A stretch of 64,000 nucleotides of DNA from Epiperipatus broadwayi (lineage: Eukaryota; Onychophora; Udeonychophora; Euonychophora; Peripatidae): positions 1,792,815 through 1,856,814 of the forward strand of contig JAQFVV010012573.1 in NCBI GenBank assembly GCA_028023455.1, in the 5' to 3' direction. The notes under the pieces were generated by a model that searched no databases, was not told where the DNA came from, and saw only the letters and a program-made list of their open reading frames with translations. Positions 44,039 through 57,972 of the stretch are shown in pieces. The position numbers were made by a program, and so were the translations under genes. How positions within the stretch are numbered: the first letter of the stretch is position 1; each line of letters starts with the position of its first letter.

Positions 44039-46505
44039 TATGACACTTAAAAAAAACACTGTATAAACATCATTATTCTCATATTAAAAACAATAATCAG
44101 TTAAAATAGAAAGCTTGAAGAAGTCTACAAGTGCTAAACAATTGAAATTACATAATCTCTATAAATCACTTATTTAAAAAATTATTATCAGATTGGGCAT
44201 TGAATTAAATCTTGTTTACCAAATTATATTTTTTAAAATATATTTATTGTATTATTTTGAATTGCTACTGATAATAGTGAATAAGATTATTAATGTTATT
44301 GATAAAAATAATTATAATTATATAATCGCCTTTAATATAATGATTAATTCACAAACTAATGGAATGGTTGTATTGCTTAGAAATAACAGAGCTGAGCTGC
44401 ATTTATAATCTTGAGTTCTAGAGTTTGTCGTTCTGCCATTTCATCAAACCATGATTAGTTTTCTAATTAATCCATTCAAATACTATTATGAAATTTTAAT
44501 TATTTTAACAGTAGCATTAACAATATTATTAATATTATCAATATCAAAAATAATAAAATAAGGAGTTTTTTAGTGTTTAGCAGACATGAAATTCTTTTGT
44601 TTCAACATTACTGTTGATCTTGTGTTTTTTTAATACTGTAATGTGGATTACTTTTTCAATGTCTAATCTGATCATTATTTTTCATGCTTGAGTTTATTAT
44701 AGAGTTATATGACTGTAACTTCTTATTACTGAATTCTTCATCACCTTTTTGTGATTATCTTGGCAAACATGTTTTATCTTTTTGAGCAATTTTTCATTCT
44801 CTAATCTAATATACAGATTGAATTACTTTTAGTATTTTTAGACTGTTGAAAATAAATAGATGATTTAAATATCAGCTCCAGGCATTTAAAAAATATATCA
44901 ACATATATTTGTTATATAATTTTTGATGCATCAAACTGAATTATGATTGATGCTTTATGGGACACAATCTGATTTTGATTATAATTTTAAAAAATTGAAT
45001 TTTTTAAAGGTAGTTCTTCAGTTGAACCAATTTAGATTTAATGACAAAGTTATTTATTAACTATTTTAATATTCAGAAAGCTAATCAAGATCCTATACCA
45101 ACACATGGAATACTTAACCAAAATGCAAAATAAAATTTATTCCATTATAAATTTATTACAGAAAAAATAGACTTATTAAAAATTTAATCTTGGAGTCAAA
45201 GACGTATTGATACTTTTTTCCCATGCTCCAAAAATAAGATAACATTATAAAATTTCTTTTAATTCTATTATATAGATGTTATGCTTATATTAAAGTTTAC
45301 TCTTCATTATTTGTAATAAATATATAAACATCTCATAGTTTATACCTCAAAGATTATTTAGTTTTTTTTTACTGTCAATAAAAACTTATCTCTAGAGCTT
45401 TTTGATTTTCTGAAAGCACATCACTTCCTTTAGCAACCAACAATATAATCAATAAAATCATTGAAGATATTTTTACAGTAATGGATAAAGGTATATTTCT
45501 TGACAATGATTATATTTATTTCTAAATTTTATAAATTGTAACAACAAAAGCATAACTTAATTTCATTGCATTAAGAACTTCATCAGCATATATTGTAAAC
45601 TAATATCTATGCTCAAATACAATGCTTCCAATATCAAAATTACTTTTTTTATCAAGTATTGTGGTGAATGCTATTGAAATTACATGAACACACTGTAGGT
45701 TAAACTCTGCATAATTACCTCAAAAGCGTATTTTACATTTCTTTTTTAGATTCAATTTAAATTAATCTTAGGATTCACTATTTTTATAAAAGAAAAACTT
45801 CTAGATGCATTATTATCTCAGATTATCATAATTTTAATGAAATTTTATTACCCCAACATGTTCTCCAAGAGATTCCCAGGCTTCTCATGTTTAGTGGTAG
45901 GTCAATGATATTTGTTTGGAAAGAGATCAAGCTATAAAATGACTAAATTTAATAATAAAATGACATAATTTATTTATACTAATTATAAAATAAATAAACA
46001 AAATTGTTGCTTATTTATTCACAACTATAAAATCATAAACTAAATAAATGCACAATACCAAAATTAACTCTTGGTTATAAATATTAAATTTAAATGTAAT
46101 TTTGAATATACATAAACAGATACTAACATTAATTTTACAGCCTTAAATTCAAATATAGATCTTATCTATATAATAAAATGTGTTAACTATAGTTTTTGTT
46201 GATATCATAAGTTTAGTTCTATATTTCACCAATTTTTGATCATAGTCTTTATAAATTCACTCTTTATTTGAATTAATCTCCTTGGAAATCAATGATTATT
46301 GACAATAGAAATGTGTCTCACTATAGGTAAATGTATGGTAGGTATTATGGTAAACTTATATGTAATTTTCTTCTTGTACACATGAAATGCATCCTATGTA
46401 CAATCAATAGTCATATCTGGAAAAAAATATATAGAGATCTTTGACTAATATGAGTCCATTTCTGTAGCAGTTCATAGCAAATACTCTTTTAGTTGTAAAT
46501 ATTAA
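44039..46505. other. AT-rich non-coding stretch with diverged duplicate
   Basis: 44485-44780 resembles pieces of the interior of the 41012-43165 element: AATTATTTTAACAGTA...TATCAATATCAAAAATAATAAAATAAG matches near 41590-41660, and the CATGAA(A/G)TTCTT and TCTAATCTGATCATTATTT blocks match near 42450-42540. The rest shows nothing I can name. Confidence 0.45.
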
Positions 46506-47286
46506 CATGATTTCTGAGTTAGATATAACCGCCTCTTATGAGGCATTCATCAACATCTGATGTCACTATAATTCTGCTAGTTTTAATGGTAGAATATTCA
46601 TTTGACAGGTATTGATTAGGTTTTTAAAAGTTCTGTAAGATGGTGCCCTCTTCCGAATTATTTTACAAGTAAAAAATCAAAAAAACCGCATTTAAAACTA
46701 AACAAAGAAGAACCTTGTCAGTGATTGGCTGTCAGCTGGCTCTCAGCCGAAAAAGACATTCTGATTGGCTGGAAAGAACAAAGAAACTGCCTGATCAAAG
46801 AAAATAAAGAAAAATGCTGAGATTTTCATTTTGAATGTAATTTAAGTATTAAAAAAATATAAAATGAGAAATTAAAATAGTTTTTTAAAAAATATACTAA
46901 AAAAACAAAATTATTTTCGAAAAATATTGAAGATTTTAGTAAAAATATTTAAGATTTAGCAAAAAAAAATCTCTACTTTTCCATAACGTAAAATTGAAAA
47001 AAAGCGTTTGCGTCAGCACTTTTTTGTTTAGACATTCACTTTATATTTGCCAAAATTGAATATATTTTATAATAAATAAATAGCAATTTATTTTTGAAAG
47101 AACTTTCATTCTCTTTCATAACCTGAAAAATTAGTAATATACTTTTTATAAACGTATCTGAGTTGAATTTAATATTATAGGCGAATATGTTTTAACAATA
47201 GGCTTTGTCTTCAGTTTGTGAGTTGGCCAATTAAAAGATTTGATTTTTACCTCATACAACCAATAATATAATTAGCAGTTAAAGGG
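46506..47286 (-). mobile_element. piggyBac-type MITE, second copy
   Basis: Inverted relative to 31963-32709 and alike over most of its length: AAGACATTCTGATTGGCTGG and GATTTTCATTTTGAA, the CTTTGTCTTCAGTTTGTGAG block, and CAACATCTGA near the left end. The right end reads GCAGTTAAAGGG then TTAA (47287-47290). A TTAA at 46502-46505 fits the left end, though that terminus is decayed. It is older than the LTR copy, judging by its indels. Confidence 0.82.
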
Positions 47287-47341
47287 TTAAAAATTACTTC
47301 TAAACAATCAACAATGCAATACCATTGTATAACTCTGTAAG
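47287..47341. other. Short spacer between two non-autonomous elements
   Basis: Fifty-odd bases, no feature seen. Confidence 0.4.
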
Positions 47342-47620
47342 AAACTACTAAACATCACATGAACACCATCTTTTATGCTTGCTCAAGCTGTTAAAACAGG
47401 CAAAACTCTTTATACAGTAATGCAATTCAGTGCAAGCCAGAGTAATCAATGAATGCAAGAAGTATGGATGCATTGATTATTCAATAGATGCATTGATTAC
47501 TCAATAGATGCATTGATTACTCTGGCTTACATTGAGTGGCACTACTGTATGGAGAGTTTTGTCAGTTTTAACAGCTTGAGCAAGCATAAGAAATGGTGAT
47601 CATGTGATGTTTAGTGGTTT
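47342..47620. mobile_element. Hairpin MITE with triplicated loop
   Basis: Arms of about 115 bp (47342-47455 and 47505-47620) are reverse complements, sharing ACTAAACATCACATG, GCTTGCTCAAGCTGTTAAAAC and CAAAACTCT. The loop holds three 20-base repeats of GATGCATTGATTA(C/T)TCAATA (47467, 47487, 47507). A partial third arm copy is at 47950-48040. No ORF. Confidence 0.82.
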
Positions 47621-47949
47621 AATACAGATCCTGCCTAATAGGATAGTGATGGCTTTGGTTATTAAAAAACCAAATACACTAAAATGTATAAGTACTGAAC
47701 TGAGTTCAGACCTATATGACTATAAGCTAATGATCTTGGATTGAAATATTATGTTTTCAAATTTTGGACTCATAGTTTTGTAGTTAAGTAGAAATAAAAG
47801 ATGATTGCTTGAGGGTTGCATTAGATCCTAAGATCTAGGTGCAGTGCTCTCGGATCCAAGGCTCTGCACTGTTGAAAGTTACAAGCTAGAAACTAGTCTG
47901 GGGATATTGGATGAATAGGCATTAGATAGGAATTTTAGGTACAAACCTT
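47621..47949. other. Non-coding spacer
   Basis: No gene. A local imperfect inverted repeat, GTGCAGTGCTCTCGGATCC...GGCTCTGCACTG, lies at about 47841-47872. Confidence 0.4.
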
Positions 47950-48040
47950 CTTGCATTCATTGATTACTATGGCTTGCACTGAGCAGCACTCCTGTATGGA
48001 GAGTTTTGCCTGTAAGAAACTATTTTAACAAGTGGTTTTC
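47950..48040 (+). repeat. Partial arm copy of the hairpin MITE
   Basis: TGCATTCATTGATTACT, GGCTTGCACTGAGCAGCACT and TGTATGGAGAGTTTTG match the right arm around 47510-47565 in the same orientation. It is truncated before the terminal sequence. Confidence 0.8.
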
Positions 48041-49384
48041 CATTTCTTATTAAAGATAAATGATAACAGCAGCTGCATTAGACTTATTCTTTGGCTAGTT
48101 ATAGTTCTATAATTTTCCTGCCTTTCTTCTAACAATACCTGCTCAATTTTCTCTTCCTAATCAATCTGCATAGCTGTCTTCTCTGATTCAGAGTAAAATT
48201 ATTGTTGTTTTTTGGACCTATTTATATTTTTTTCTCGAAAGCAAGAGCACCATATTCTATTTTTTAATTCTTTAATGGTATTTATTTTTGTTATCTTGAT
48301 AAACATATCTATCAGAGTGAACAAATTTAATTTGTTCTGTATTAATTATTTGCAATGGAATATTTTTTAGAAAACATATTTTATTTGAAATTCAAATAAA
48401 TTTAATTTTACAAAACATATTTTTTTAATATTTATATTCACATCATTGTTTTACAAATAGTTATAAAATAGCTTTTATTTAGGTGATAACTGAAAGAAAA
48501 AAAAAAAAAAGACCAAACTATGAAATTCATATTCTAGGGTTTTTTTTAAATTTTGATGCATTATATAAGAAAAAAGACAAATTACTTTCTTACGCCTCTT
48601 TCAGAAGGCAAATCTGAAAGATCACAAAATATGATACATTTTTCTTTTTTTAAAAAAAAACAATGCATTTTATTTGCATATAAATAAACCAATTATAATC
48701 TCTTTCTTATTCATAATTACCTTTGTTAACATAATACATATCTTTACAAAATATTTCATGCTTTTATTAAATCTATAAACCAATTTTCTTTTAATTTCGT
48801 AAACTTATGTAATTAAATGCTACCTGTATATATTTTATATTTACTCAATAACCCATATTTTTTACAAATTAATTTATTATATTATGGTAATGAGCTGTCT
48901 TTAATAATTTGATAATAATGCAGCTTTGTAATATAAATGATTTTATTGGTTTAATGTTATAAAATAATTCTACCAGCTATCATTTGTAGTTACTATGATT
49001 GTTTTTAATATTGGTCTTTTTTAACTGTTGACTCCTACCAATGAATTTACACACACACATATATATATCAATCTGATGTCCTAGCTCCTCACTGAAGAGA
49101 GCCATAACTCAAAACTGGTCTGGGGGGGGGGGTCAATTATAGATAAAGATTTGAATGCCTTATCTTATAGAATTTATCATAAAAAAATAAAAAATAAAAT
49201 AACCTTGTTTAGAAATATTTGCTCTTTATTATATATATAATAGAAACAGTTGTATATCATTACCTGAAATTTAATTGTAAAATATCACTATTATCAAATG
49301 TTACATTATAATTTCAGAAGCCCTCCCTTGTGAAACAAAGATAAGTCCGAATGAAGTGATACAGGCAAAATTTGTGAGAAAAGA
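48041..49384. other. AT-rich non-coding stretch
   Basis: No gene recognised. It includes a G10 run at about 49121-49132 and short CA/TA repeats near 49050. Confidence 0.45.
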
Positions 49385-50272
<888 letters not shown>

Positions 50273-52799
50273 ATTTGAAATAAATTTCAATATGTGGTGT
50301 AATGCCAATTGTAAAAAAAAATTGTTTGATTTTAATAGTTAATATATTAACTTGGGAAGCATTGGAGTATGTTGTTATGACAATGATAATAGGAGAAAAA
50401 TGTTTATTGTTAATTGCAGTATGTAAAAATTATGAATTAACTTTATTCATTTTAAAAATGAATGTGTAAATAATAAATTTTGTAGTATTGATGAAATAAT
50501 TATTTTTCTTTATTATGTGTGTTTTTGGTACTGCTTTCACAATAGTAGGTTAGAAATAATACATCTAAATGTTTAATATTTTTGTATAATAATGTGTTTG
50601 AAAATATGTGTAAAAAGCATATTTCTATTGCAATATTAAAGAATGTAGTCTAAATTGGTTAGATTGTGTTTAAGTGAAAGGATACTATTGATATTTTGAG
50701 ACACATATGTTGTACATTATATGTATTAAATTATAAAATATTTATTTTTATTTGTCATTATATTATGTAATAAGATTTTTATTTATAATATTCTGGCTGA
50801 AGTTGACCAAAGAGTTAATATGAAGCACTGCTATAATTCTCTGATGTCAAAAAAATTTATAAAAAAAAACTAAACAGATTAAACTCTCTTGTATCTTGGC
50901 TTCAATAGACGTGAATCTAATTTCTTTCATATATTTTGTTTATTTTTTTAAAAAAGTGTATGATTTTTAAATAGATAGAATTATGAGGTGAAATCAATAA
51001 TATTCATTCATTAACTAGACAGATTTATTGAGGATTTATGAAGAGTAACAATTTATGAATAAAAAAATAAAAATTGATTCATTGCATTAAAAAAAACATC
51101 AGAATATTTTTTGCTTTAAAAAAATTAATATTATGTATTTTCCAATGATGAAATATAAATGCTAACAATATCAAGATATTATTCACAAATTATTTTTACT
51201 TGCCTATATAGTTTTATGAGATCAATGAGTTATTTCCACATGGGATAGAAATTCATTCAATTTCAATAGCATCATCATGGATGAAATTAGCATCTATTAA
51301 CTTGCAATGTTTTATGATTCAAATACTTGTTAAAGGAAGTAATATTTACATTACATTGTCATGGATATAAATTAATGTTTGTATACTTTTAACATTACAG
51401 TAGATCAAATATATGCTAAATGAAAGAATAATTTGAATATTTAGAAAATATCAGAAATTATAAAATATATATTACACCTAATAGCTTTTTATAATATTTC
51501 TACTTTATCTGGAATAATAAAATATTATCATATCATAGTTCAAGAAGTAGACATTAGAGCTATGATACTATTTTAGAAATGTTACATTTGTGGACAAGTA
51601 ATCAATTTTGATAAAAAATATTAATATTTTTAAATATATAATTGTATAGAATATAAACAGTAGTATAATTTAAGTTGAATAGGGATTTATTTTACATGTC
51701 TAAAATATGGGTTATGTTTTTCTAAATTTAACTTTATATTTGATAGCTTAGTAATTCTAATTTAAAAACATTTATCTTCATATTTGATAGCTTAGTAATT
51801 CTAATTTAAAAACATTTATCTTCTTATTCATCAGTTATAAATTACTTTCAAGTATTAATTTATTTTATTATTTTAAAGTATACATGAATGAATAAATAGA
51901 TTTATCTTTAGCATATATATTTTTATTTTAGCTAAATATTTTTATAAAATTTAATTATTTTCTAAATTCTCTTATATTTTAAAAAGTGCATATGTATTAC
52001 AACACATTTTTGTTGCATAAATATACAGTTTAATCTTAGCATTTGGTAGATGGAGTCCAATATACAGTTACCTATTCAATTTAAAACCAATGTCAATTGA
52101 GAACCTATTTTAAATGTTTATCACTTTTATGTATATATATATATAATTTTTATCCATTTGTTAATAAATTTTGAATTAATTTAAAACAAGTAAACTTTCT
52201 TGGTAGTCATTCAATTTTACAATGTAAATTTATTGGTTAATGGTATTTGGATAAGATACTATTAACAAATTGATTATACCACATAATTCATTAGAAGAAC
52301 TTAAAAATAGTTCAGAAATCAAAATATAGAATTGGTAAGAGGTTATAATGTATTAAATTTAATGTTTAGTATCTGACCAGGTATAGATTTTTATGCAGCA
52401 ATAAATTAATTGATTTGATATTCTTAAATATTTAATATGTAATTAGAAGCTTATTGTAATTATTTTGCTAGTAATAAATAACAATTATATTAAGATAAAA
52501 ATTATATATGAATTGATCCATGAATGATTGATAAAGGTACAAATATGATAATTATTGAAGAGGAGTAAAAATAATTGCAGTTAGATTTTTGCATATTTTA
52601 TTTTAAATCATTATTGATTAAAGTGAATATTATATTAAGACAATATACTTCCATAATGATCATAATCTTATTCATTCATATGGTTGGTAATAATGTGTTT
52701 TATTCTGTTACAAATTAGAGTGATTTGCTTTAATTATATTTAAAGGTCATTGATGCAAATTGTAAATTCATTTTAAAATCCAGCTTGTTTTTTTTTGTT
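50273..52799. other. AT-rich non-coding stretch
   Basis: No gene recognised. The only clear internal structure is the 44-bp tandem duplication at 51736-51823. Confidence 0.45.
51736..51823. repeat. 44-bp exact tandem duplication
   Basis: The unit begins ATATTTGATAGCTTAGTAAT and ends CATTTATCTTC, present twice in succession with period 44. Confidence 0.93.
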
Positions 52800-53240
52800 G
52801 CTTAAAATCCAAACACCTGTTGATGTGTTGTAATCATCTTAGTAAAAATTTTGTATAGAAGTAATAAAAGATTGATAGATCTGTAATTAACAATATTTCT
52901 ATTATATTTATTAAAAATCAATATTGTTACTGCATTTTTTTAATCAATTGATGCATCTTTATCATTTAAACATTTGCTAAATAACATTGTTGACAATTTA
53001 TAATCATCATTTCCTGGATTTTTTTTTCTTTACATAGAATTAATTGCATGTCTTATTTCTTTATTTAAAATACTGGGCAATTTGGAAGACTGTAATAACT
53101 CTAGTGAATACTTTGTTTTCTTGGGATTTATTACTATATGATTATTTATAAACCTATTCTATTTATTTCAAGATGTCATCTTTGTTTTTAGTAATAAGTT
53201 TATCTTTTCCTCTTATTGCAGAAAAGGGGGAGTTAATTTG
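52800..53240 (-). pseudogene. Fragment of a second LINE type (RT upstream motifs)
   Basis: The minus-strand frame near 52900-52810 reads NIVNYRSINLLLLLYKIFTKMITTHQQ, matching the NYRPISLLxxxYKIFTKIIxxRL block of endonuclease-RT LINEs (RTE/CR1-like). Upstream (53230-53060), KDKLITKNKDDIL and LPSILNKEIRHAIN match the usual linker before it. Many stops. Unlike the LINE that abuts it at 53.24 kb, it resembles the type seen at 7.33 and 20.67 kb. Confidence 0.75.
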
Positions 53241-53274
53241 TTTACCAGACATTATCTTCCAAATGGAAGATTTG

Positions 53275-55338
53275 TTAAAATTGATTTGAGTATTTCTGTT
53301 TAAGATTTTTCATGAGATGGGGAAGGTATTTAATGGTGGGAAGCACAACCATGATGTCATCTATGTATGCAAATACATTAAAGTTTTTATTGAGAGAGGG
53401 AAAATATATTCCAGGGAGGTTTTTTTCTATATCCATCAGAAGAGGGTTGATGTATGCTATAAAGAAAAGGGCACTGAGCGGAGATCCTTGAGGGATCGAC
53501 TTGTATGGCTTGAAACCTGGAATGATCTTGCCATCAAGAGAGAGAAAAATCTCTCTGTTGTTGAGCAGATTGGTGACCATCTGAATAATCACAGATGGAA
53601 TGTCACATTACACCAGAATATCCAGGAGGGTGTTGATCTGTACTGAATCAAATGCTGCCGCAACATCCAGTTGGACAGCAAGAGGTTTGGATTTACGATG
53701 TACTCTGATATAATTGAACAGTGCAGTTACATTGGACATAGCATGTGAGGTTGATGATCCCATTTTTTTTGTATTGATTTGGTGAGATATGTCTGAGAAT
53801 TTGAGTTTGGATTTGATCTTTAATGACTGACTCAATAATCTTGATAAGCAATGGGATCATGGAAATTGGCCAGATACTGTTAATGTCGTTTAGTGGTTTT
53901 GCTTTTTTAATAAAAGGCACAAGTGCCACTGGGTAAAGATCTGTTATGTTTCTGTTGCTGGAGGGTAGGTGATCAATCATTTTTTTAATAATTGGAACAT
54001 TGAATTGATTGAGATGTTTGAGAAGAAAATTTGGGATGCCATGAAGGCCAGGATGAATGCTGGAGAGATGATATCTTCTTTTTGTATTTCTGTGATGCCA
54101 TGTTCACTGGGGTCACCAGCATCCAACCAGCTGTTTACAGGAGGAGCTCCATCTTTTTGCATTAATTGGCAGAATTGTTTGCTGATGTGCTGCATCATTG
54201 GAAAGCCAATGAGATTGGTTCCATTAGTATTAATGAATAAGGAAGTGATTTGTTTTTATTGAACCCAGTGCCCATCTGAGGTAGTCTCTCATCCAGCAGT
54301 GTTGTTGTGCTAAGAAACATTTGGCTCTTCTGATGGATATATATTCTGCAAGGGATTTTTGCTTGATTTTGTAGAGATTTTTAAGGAAGATAATTTTTTC
54401 TGTATTTGTGAAAATTTTGCTGTGATGCTTGAAGTTGTATATTAATATCTGATAGGTCATTTAGAAGGCCATTTGGTCCTTTGATTTTCCTGGTGTGGTG
54501 ATTTAATATGGACTGTAGTATTCCGATGAAGGAAAACCAGCCCTCCTCAGCAGGAAGGGAATGGATGTTTATTTTTTGGAAAAAGATGTATGCCTCAGAC
54601 ACTATTGCTTTGGCCATGTTTGATTGGGTAATCATGTGTATGGTTTTTCCAGGTCCATCAATCGGTATAGGGATTGAGATAGGTGTAAGTTGTAAGATCA
54701 GAGCCATATGATCAGAGAAAGCAACAGGGGCTAAGCCTGCATCAAGGTTGAAATGAAGGTCTGGGGTGTAATAAACCAGATCAATCAGGGTCTTTTTAGT
54801 TTTAGTATAGAAATAGTAGGCTTCGGGAGGAAAGAAGCCCTCTCCACACATTAATCTGCAATTTATTAGATGCAAAAATCTCTTGTTGAAGTCATTGTAT
54901 GTGATGTTAAAGTCTCCCAGAAGAATAGTAGGGGAGGCTCTGCTAGCGTTGATGGCATTTAGGATATGGATTATTTTTAGATATTGAGAGGTGTCTTTGG
55001 CTGTATGTATATAAGCTATGATGATCGGATAACCTCCAATAGTCTATTTCTATGATAATAATATTAGCATCTAGGAATAGAATGCTAAAACTTTTTGATG
55101 GTGTTGACTTGCTAAGAAGAATACCGTCTCCACCTGAAGCTGAATGGCCGATGGAAAATCTAGTAAATCCGAGAGATGAGAGAAGAGATAGTATTTTATG
55201 ATCAGTCTTATGATGATATTTGGTTTCACTCATAAGAAGTATATGTGGGGAGCAGAGTGAGAGCCAGTTTTTAATAGCTACAACTCTATCAATGGAGTTG
55301 ATCCCACGAATGTTAATGCCAACAATTTTGCAGAACAT
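53275..55338 (-). pseudogene. LINE ORF2: AP endonuclease and reverse transcriptase, 3' end missing
   Basis: ORF2 starts at 55338 (MFCKIVGINIRGINS). The endonuclease shows NIRG (Asn), LLMSETK (Glu), SASGGDGILLS, then after a break LLGDFN near 54915 (Asp and Asn), LIDLVYYT and SDHMALIL (Asp and His), a full set of catalytic motifs for nicking target DNA. The RT follows: IWPISMIPLLIKIIE, AVQLDVAAAFDSV (motif A), IPQGSPLSALFFIAYINPLL (motif B) and FAYIDDIMVV (motif C, YIDD intact). Five or more frame breaks interrupt it. Coding stops just after motif C, at 53275, where another LINE begins, so the thumb and C-terminus are lost. Confidence 0.9.
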
Positions 55339-55342
55339 GATA

Positions 55343-57972
55343 GATTAATCTAAACCATCCTCAGCAAAGTGTACCAAGTCAATGTGGGACATCTCCATAT
55401 TAATGAGATCTGATGTTGCTTGGCAATCAGAGTCTTGTGATTGAACTTGTGGATGGTTTGGTGATATATTTGTTGGTTGAGGAATCACATCCATGAAGTC
55501 TTCAGTGTCTGATGAAGTAGTGTAATCTGTCTGAGATTCATCAGATGAATCAATGGTATCGATGGCTGTAAGATCCATGATTTTCCTCTTTTTTCCTATG
55601 AATTTGTGAAGCTTTGAGCTGGATGTATCTGAGATTTGTTTGTTAGAGGGTTGTGGTGAGTATTGTATCAGGTGGCAGCTGTCATCATCAGAGTTTGATT
55701 TATCTGAGTGAATTGATTTTCTTTTCATTTTCTTATTTGTATTTTGGGTATTTGTTGTGTCAGTTTTTTGAGGGTTTTGAAGTCTATTAGTGTTGTTTTC
55801 TTTTTCCTGTTTAAGTGTTTTTCTATTGTTATAAGATTTTGGTTTAAATTTTAGACTTGAGTCATTTTATGTTTGCTGTAACTGTTGTGAAACATTAATC
55901 ATGCTGACTTTCAGGTTGAGTGTTTGATGAATCTTTTCATCTGGAAGATTAATTATTGCAGGAGTTGAAAAATTGAGGATAGTTTGTGGATCACTTTGTT
56001 TAGGTTTGTTAGACTTATCTGGCCCGAATGATGATGTATCAATGGTTTTAAGCTGGGTGGGAGTTGTATTGGATGAATTGTTTTGAAATTTTTTAAGTGT
56101 ATTTTCTTCATTGCCTGAGTTTACCTTGCTCTCTTCAGATGGTTTGGTCATATTGTCTTCTTTTGTAGAAAGAGTTTGACCTAATATTATTTTCAGGGAT
56201 TAGTATAACATGTATCGTAGGTTTGAACTTGAGTATTATTAGTTTGAGTGATTGGTTTAGGAGCAGTATATGTTATTGTTTGGTTCTCTGATTCACTACT
56301 ATTAGTATAAAGGTTGGCGTTTGTTCTTTCTTGAATATTTTCATTTTGAAATATAGGCTTGGATGTGAAAGGATTTGTTGGAGGATTTATTTGAATCAGA
56401 TTGTCTGGGTTTGTGAGGTTGCTGTTTGAATTAGGCCAATGTGGTAATTGTCTATTTAAGATTGTGATAGATGTGTTAATAGGTCTACCAGGACATCTGT
56501 GAACTTTATTTTTTTTAATACCACAGTGTGTGCATATTCTTGCTGCACAATCTTTAATGAGTTGTGTTCTTTGAAGGCAGAAGAAACATTGTGGTTGTAC
56601 TCCCCTGAATGTCAAAACCATAGGAGAGCCTCTTGCTGTAATAACAGTGGGTATGTCAGTAGGTATAATGTTTTTCTTTAATGTAAATGTGAAGATAACT
56701 GTATTGGACAGGATTTGTTTTTTGAAGTGAGGATTTAAAAGGTGTTTAAATTTGCTAACTGAACCATAATTAATAAGGATGTCTTGTAGTCTTTGTTCAT
56801 TCAAGTGGGCAAGGCAGTTTTGAATTTTGCCGGATAGTGTAACTGGACAGTTCATATCTATGGATCATAGTATATAATTTCCTAAAGATCTGTAGTTATT
56901 TTTAAAGTTCATTCGGTCCATCCACGTTTTAAACTCAACGATCACATAGCAGTCATTGGGATGATTAAGGATCATGTGAATGCCTCTGCCTAATTGATTT
57001 TGATTGATTAGACTGTATAGTTGTTCTAAAGGGAACTTATATAAAGTACATTGTTGATTTGTTATGGCTAAGATTAAAGACTTATCGCTGTAATAGTTTG
57101 CAAACGATTTATATAGAGTGTTGGGTATCATTTTGTTGAAATCGTTTATTTTTAGGAGCATGTCATTAAGATCATTTATATTAAATGAGACATTTTTCAG
57201 CATGTTTGATTCTTGTTCTATGTCTAATTCTGAGATATGCAAATATAATTCATTGAAATTATCGACCTTAGTATTTTTGGAGATGCTCTCAGAAGTTTTG
57301 GACCTTACGATATTTGCTTACATAGAGGAATTTTTTGAGGAATTTTTCAATATTGGTATTGAGGAAATTAGTTTAGATTGTAAGTTGGCTGATGTAGCAA
57401 TGGATTGTTCTGTGCTATAATCTTTGTTTGTTATGGAATGAGATTTATCAGTTTTATAATTTATTTCTTCTTTTTTATTTTTAAATTTACTGTTGACAAA
57501 CTGTGATGTTACAACACTGGTTTTGTCGACCTCTGGTGGAAAATTTTTTACTTTAAAAATTTTGCCGGTATCATCTTGTTGGTAATTTTGTTTATTATTT
57601 TCAGATATGGTTTTAAGTGTATTATTGGGCATTATAATAGTCTGAGGATGAGTAAAGGCTTCGGAGAGGAGATGATTGATTTTTGCTTGTATTTTTAAGG
57701 ATTTCAATAGTTTTGCTTGATGAGATATTTATGCTATTGTTTATATTAGGGGTAAGTTGAATATTTTCTAAACTTTTGTTGATATTTGCAATGATATTTT
57801 CTTTTGATTTACTGGTTTGTGGGTTTTTATTCGTTGTAGAAGTTAGTTTAGATGCATTTAGATTGGATCTAAGGCTATAAAATTTACGACTGATGACTGC
57901 ATTGCTGGATTGAATGCTGAGATCGGGGCTTACATTATTTTGAGTGTTATCAATTATATTATCACTTTCCAT
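55343..57972 (-). pseudogene. LINE ORF1 with paired zinc knuckles
   Basis: ORF1 encodes the RNA-binding protein of the LINE. The likely start is MESDNIID at 57972; the same frame is open to an upstream ATG at 58107. It continues in pieces (57318-57707, 56865-57242, 56193-56855, 55867-56151, 55345-55728). The N-terminal part is Asn/Ser-rich and polar. At about 56600-56500 two Cys clusters are clear: CFFCLQRTQLIKDC and CTHCGIKKNKVHRC, as in CCHC-type ORF1 proteins of insect and other invertebrate LINEs. The C-terminal part is acidic and Ser/Asp-rich and ends at TAA (55343-55345), six bases before the ORF2 ATG. Confidence 0.8.

Noticed and set aside
47467-47526. Three 20-base repeats that could suggest a CRISPR-like array
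   Set aside because: The repeats are contiguous without spacers and form the loop of a hairpin MITE.
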